The notes under the pieces were generated by a model. It saw only the letters and a program-made list of their open reading frames with translations. It ran no database searches and had not been told where the DNA came from. A stretch of 64,000 nt of DNA, taken from assembly GCA_947499005.1 (NCBI GenBank), contig CANMML010000001.1:270145-334144 (forward strand). The letters run 5' to 3'. Positions within the stretch are counted from its first letter, which is position 1; the number at the start of each line of letters is the position of its first letter. The stretch is from an uncultured Aquimarina sp. (GTDB lineage Bacteria; Bacteroidota; Bacteroidia; Flavobacteriales; Flavobacteriaceae). The translations under genes were made by a program, and so were the position numbers. Shown piece by piece: positions 62,639 through 64,000 of this stretch.

Positions 62639-63060
62639 TTGTCGCCTTGAGCGTAGTCGAAGTCATGCATTTTATATTGGCTTGTCACCCTGAGCGCAGT
62701 CGAAGGATAACAAGCCAATAAAAGGATGCCGCTCCTATCCCTCACGCATTTCGGTTATTTGATAGTTTTAGTTGAAGGTTGAAGGTTGAAGGTTGAAGTC
62801 GTGTCCTTTCTTTGGGGGCGAAGTAGGTTTATCCACTATATCTTTCCTTGGTTTGTCGTCCTGAGCACAATCGAAGTCATATATTTTATATTGGTTTGTT
62901 GCCCTGAGCACAATCGAAGTCATACATTTTCATGTTGGTTTGTCGCCTTGAGCGCAGTCAAAGTCATGCATTTTCATGTTGGCTTGTCGCCTTGAGCGTA
63001 GTCGAAGTCATGCATTTTCATGTTGACTTGTCGCCCTGAGCGCAGTCGAAGGGCAACAAG
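62639..63060. repeat. Tandem array of a 43-44 bp REP-like element
   Basis: Seven copies of a 24-base core TTGTCGCCTTGAGCGYAGTC plus GAAG. They start at 62639, 62682, 62853, 62896, 62940, 62984 and 63028; within each run the spacing is 43-44 bases and the intervening 20 bases (TCATGCATTTTCATGTTGGC) are also conserved. Copy 2 keeps the full palindromic arms ATTGGCTTGT/ACAAGCCAAT. This is the common Bacteroidetes intergenic element, locally amplified. Also inside: four TTGAAGG units at 62771-62798. Not a CRISPR, because the spacers are the same. Confidence 0.85.
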
Positions 63061-63350
63061 CTAACTAGAGATTATGGTATCCTGAGTCATTCTGACGCAG
63101 GTCAGAATCTCCTCCCTAGAAGAAATACCTTCAGTCTAGCATTTATGAATTCCTTCTCTTATTATATAAGTATTTCATGATATTTCCTTTTAGCGCTATT
63201 GCTTTTTCTGGATAAAAGAGCGTGGAGAGTTCTAAGAATAAATAACCAAAAACTGCGAGTCATAAATAAAGAACTCTCAATCGAAATTATTTTGGCTTAT
63301 AGGTTGTTCATTTCAAGGGGTTAGCGATTTTTTCAAAAAATAATTAAAAA
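63061..63350. other. Intergenic sequence before the rRNA promoters
   Basis: Carries a short perfect hairpin ATTCTGAC/GTCAGAAT at 63089-63108 (a second common Bacteroidetes repeat type) and otherwise AT-rich sequence with no gene. Confidence 0.5.
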
Positions 63351-63357
63351 AAGATAG

Positions 63358-63387
63358 TTGTTAAATGAAAAAGAGGTTGTAGTTTTG
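63358..63387 (+). promoter_or_regulatory. rRNA promoter P1
   Basis: TTG at 63358-63360, 19-base spacer, TAGTTTTG at 63380-63387, followed by CCGCCCCG. Matches the flavobacterial consensus exactly. Confidence 0.75.
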
Positions 63388-63501
63388 CCGCCCCGTTGGA
63401 ACGACAGTTACTTGGTAAACGAGTAAAAATAAGGAGTAGATGGGTTCATTGAGAGTTAAAGAAATGTTTTTAGAGGTTGAGAAAAAAAGTAAATTTTATT
63501 C

Positions 63502-63531
63502 TTGTTAAGAAATAAAAAAGATATACTTTTG
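63502..63531 (+). promoter_or_regulatory. rRNA promoter P2
   Basis: TTG at 63502-63504, 19-base spacer, TACTTTTG at 63524-63531, followed by CAGCCCGC. Confidence 0.8.
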
Positions 63532-63626
63532 CAGCCCGCAAAACGCTTGAGTAATTAAGTGTGGAGCAGGGTTTAAGTTCCTTGAATGATTTTGAAAAAC
63601 GGCAGAAAAATATTTTAAAATTTTTC

Positions 63627-63658
63627 TTGTTTTAAAAGAAAAAAACATTGTATCTTTG
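63627..63658 (+). promoter_or_regulatory. rRNA promoter P3
   Basis: TTG at 63627-63629, 21-base spacer, TATCTTTG at 63651-63658, followed by CAGCCCGC. The sequence from the T-run to the box is nearly the same as in P4, so one arose from the other by duplication. Confidence 0.8.
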
Positions 63659-63753
63659 CAGCCCGCTAAGCACTAACAATAGTAAGGGTTTAGGGAGTTA
63701 AAAAGTTCTTTAGTAAGGTTGAAAATTAAGAAAAAATAAATTTAAATTTTTTC

Positions 63754-63785
63754 TTGTTTGTAAGGAAAAAAATAACGTATCTTTG
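63754..63785 (+). promoter_or_regulatory. rRNA promoter P4
   Basis: TTG at 63754-63756, 21-base spacer, TATCTTTG at 63778-63785, followed by CAGCCGC. It is about 208 bases before the presumed 16S start and is the closest promoter. Confidence 0.8.
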
Positions 63786-63852
63786 CAGCCGCTTTCAGCG
63801 AGAATAAAAAAAGAAATAATCATTTGCGAGAGTGTTTATTTATCGAGTAAAA

Positions 63853-63869
63853 GTTCATTGAAATATTGA
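63853..63869 (+). promoter_or_regulatory. boxA-like antitermination element in the rRNA leader
   Basis: GTTCATTGAAATATTGA matches the leader element found before Bacteroidetes 16S genes (GTTCTTTGACATATTG type), which serves antitermination and processing. Weaker GTTCnTTGA echoes follow each of the other promoters. Confidence 0.6.
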
Positions 63870-63992
63870 TTGACAGAAAAAGGTTCTAAGTTTAGACTTA
63901 GAAAAAAAGAATTAAGACTAGTAAGTTTTGAGAACCGAATTCAATTCTAGTTGTTGAGATTTTAGATAATTTATAAAAATATTTAAGAATTA

Positions 63993-64000
63993 ACGATGAA
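63993..64000 (+). rRNA. 16S rRNA gene, first bases only
   Basis: The window ends ACGATGAA. With four tandem promoters and a boxA-like leader before it, this fits the start of a 16S gene whose next bases should be GAGTTTGATCCTGG. Only about eight bases are inside the window, so the call rests on the upstream context. Confidence 0.7.

Noticed and set aside
62786..62995. 69-residue open frame in the repeat array
   Set aside because: It is a translation of the tandem REP-like units; the product is repetitive and has no support as a protein.
62639..63060. Possible CRISPR array (24-base repeats, 20-base spacers)
   Set aside because: The spacers are nearly identical to each other, the repeats vary, and no cas genes are near, so it is an ordinary tandem repeat.
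63388..63992. tRNA or small gene between the tandem promoters
   Set aside because: No cloverleaf, T-loop motif or open frame is present; the spacers look like leader sequence.

Overview
The window looks like a chromosomal segment from a marine Flavobacteriaceae (Bacteroidetes) genome. The DNA is AT-rich, and flavobacterial TAnnTTTG promoter boxes occur with TTG about 19 bases upstream. Secreted proteins carry type IX secretion (T9SS) tails, and SusC-like carboxypeptidase-regulatory domains, DUF5686 and 2TM-domain proteins are present. Gene neighbourhoods such as cdaA-folP|DUF1599-DoxX-tpiA and thyA-DUF151-etfAB|pdhB-DUF5686 are typical of the group. I see no phage, insertion sequence, CRISPR array or tRNA gene. 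I cannot name the genus from sequence alone.

Layout. 0.1-6.9 kb: c-di-AMP synthesis and folate (cdaA, folP), then a rightward run with DUF1599, a DoxX/thioredoxin-like membrane protein, a lone peptide-type ABC permease, tpiA, a secreted protein and a deoxynucleoside kinase. 7-14 kb: a T9SS cargo protein, Kdo transferase, a sugar aminotransferase, a patatin lipase, fabD and a BtuF-like binding protein. 14-20.3 kb: lipoproteins, a DinB protein, a membrane-anchored LuxR regulator, then DHFR, a 2TM protein, thymidylate synthase and a DUF151 nuclease. 20.4-27.5 kb: etfBA, pdhB, a DUF5686 outer-membrane protein and Mn-dependent pyrophosphatase. 27.7-30.5 kb: a cytochrome-oxidase assembly group (cysteine-free SCO-like protein, SCO1, DUF420, small CxxC protein). 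30.7-36.5 kb: a MacB-type ABC exporter with its adaptor and TolC. 37-42 kb: SH3 protein, rluF, hydrolase, lipoprotein and a HerA-like ATPase. 42-47.2 kb: a TetR-controlled ABC/HlyD/TolC exporter whose ATPase domain is degenerate. 47.5-50 kb: two secreted PilJ-type proteins around a DUF2237 gene. 50-62.5 kb: a KAS III enzyme, a LuxR regulator, a 1287-residue FG-GAP/UnbV/Ig-like surface protein, a LytTR two-component pair whose kinase ends in two 2TM domains, a TPR lipoprotein and a TonB-dependent receptor.

The last 1.5 kb has no protein gene. It holds a 43-44 bp tandem repeat array (seven copies of a Bacteroidetes REP-like element), then four tandem TAnnTTTG promoters with a boxA-like leader, and ends at what looks like the first bases of a 16S rRNA gene. 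The window therefore stops at the start of an rRNA operon.

The observations that gene annotation does not explain are mainly non-coding. They are a three-copy dispersed intergenic repeat with conserved arms (36.7, 51.2 and 59.2 kb), a four-arm hairpin region resembling an attenuator or small RNA (51.52-51.64 kb), a candidate TetR operator (47.21 kb), and the rRNA promoter array. Among proteins, the standouts are the degenerate exporter ATPase, the cysteine-free SCO-like protein, the kinase with two C-terminal 2TM domains, and the PilJ pair. I found no clear new defence or mobile system here.
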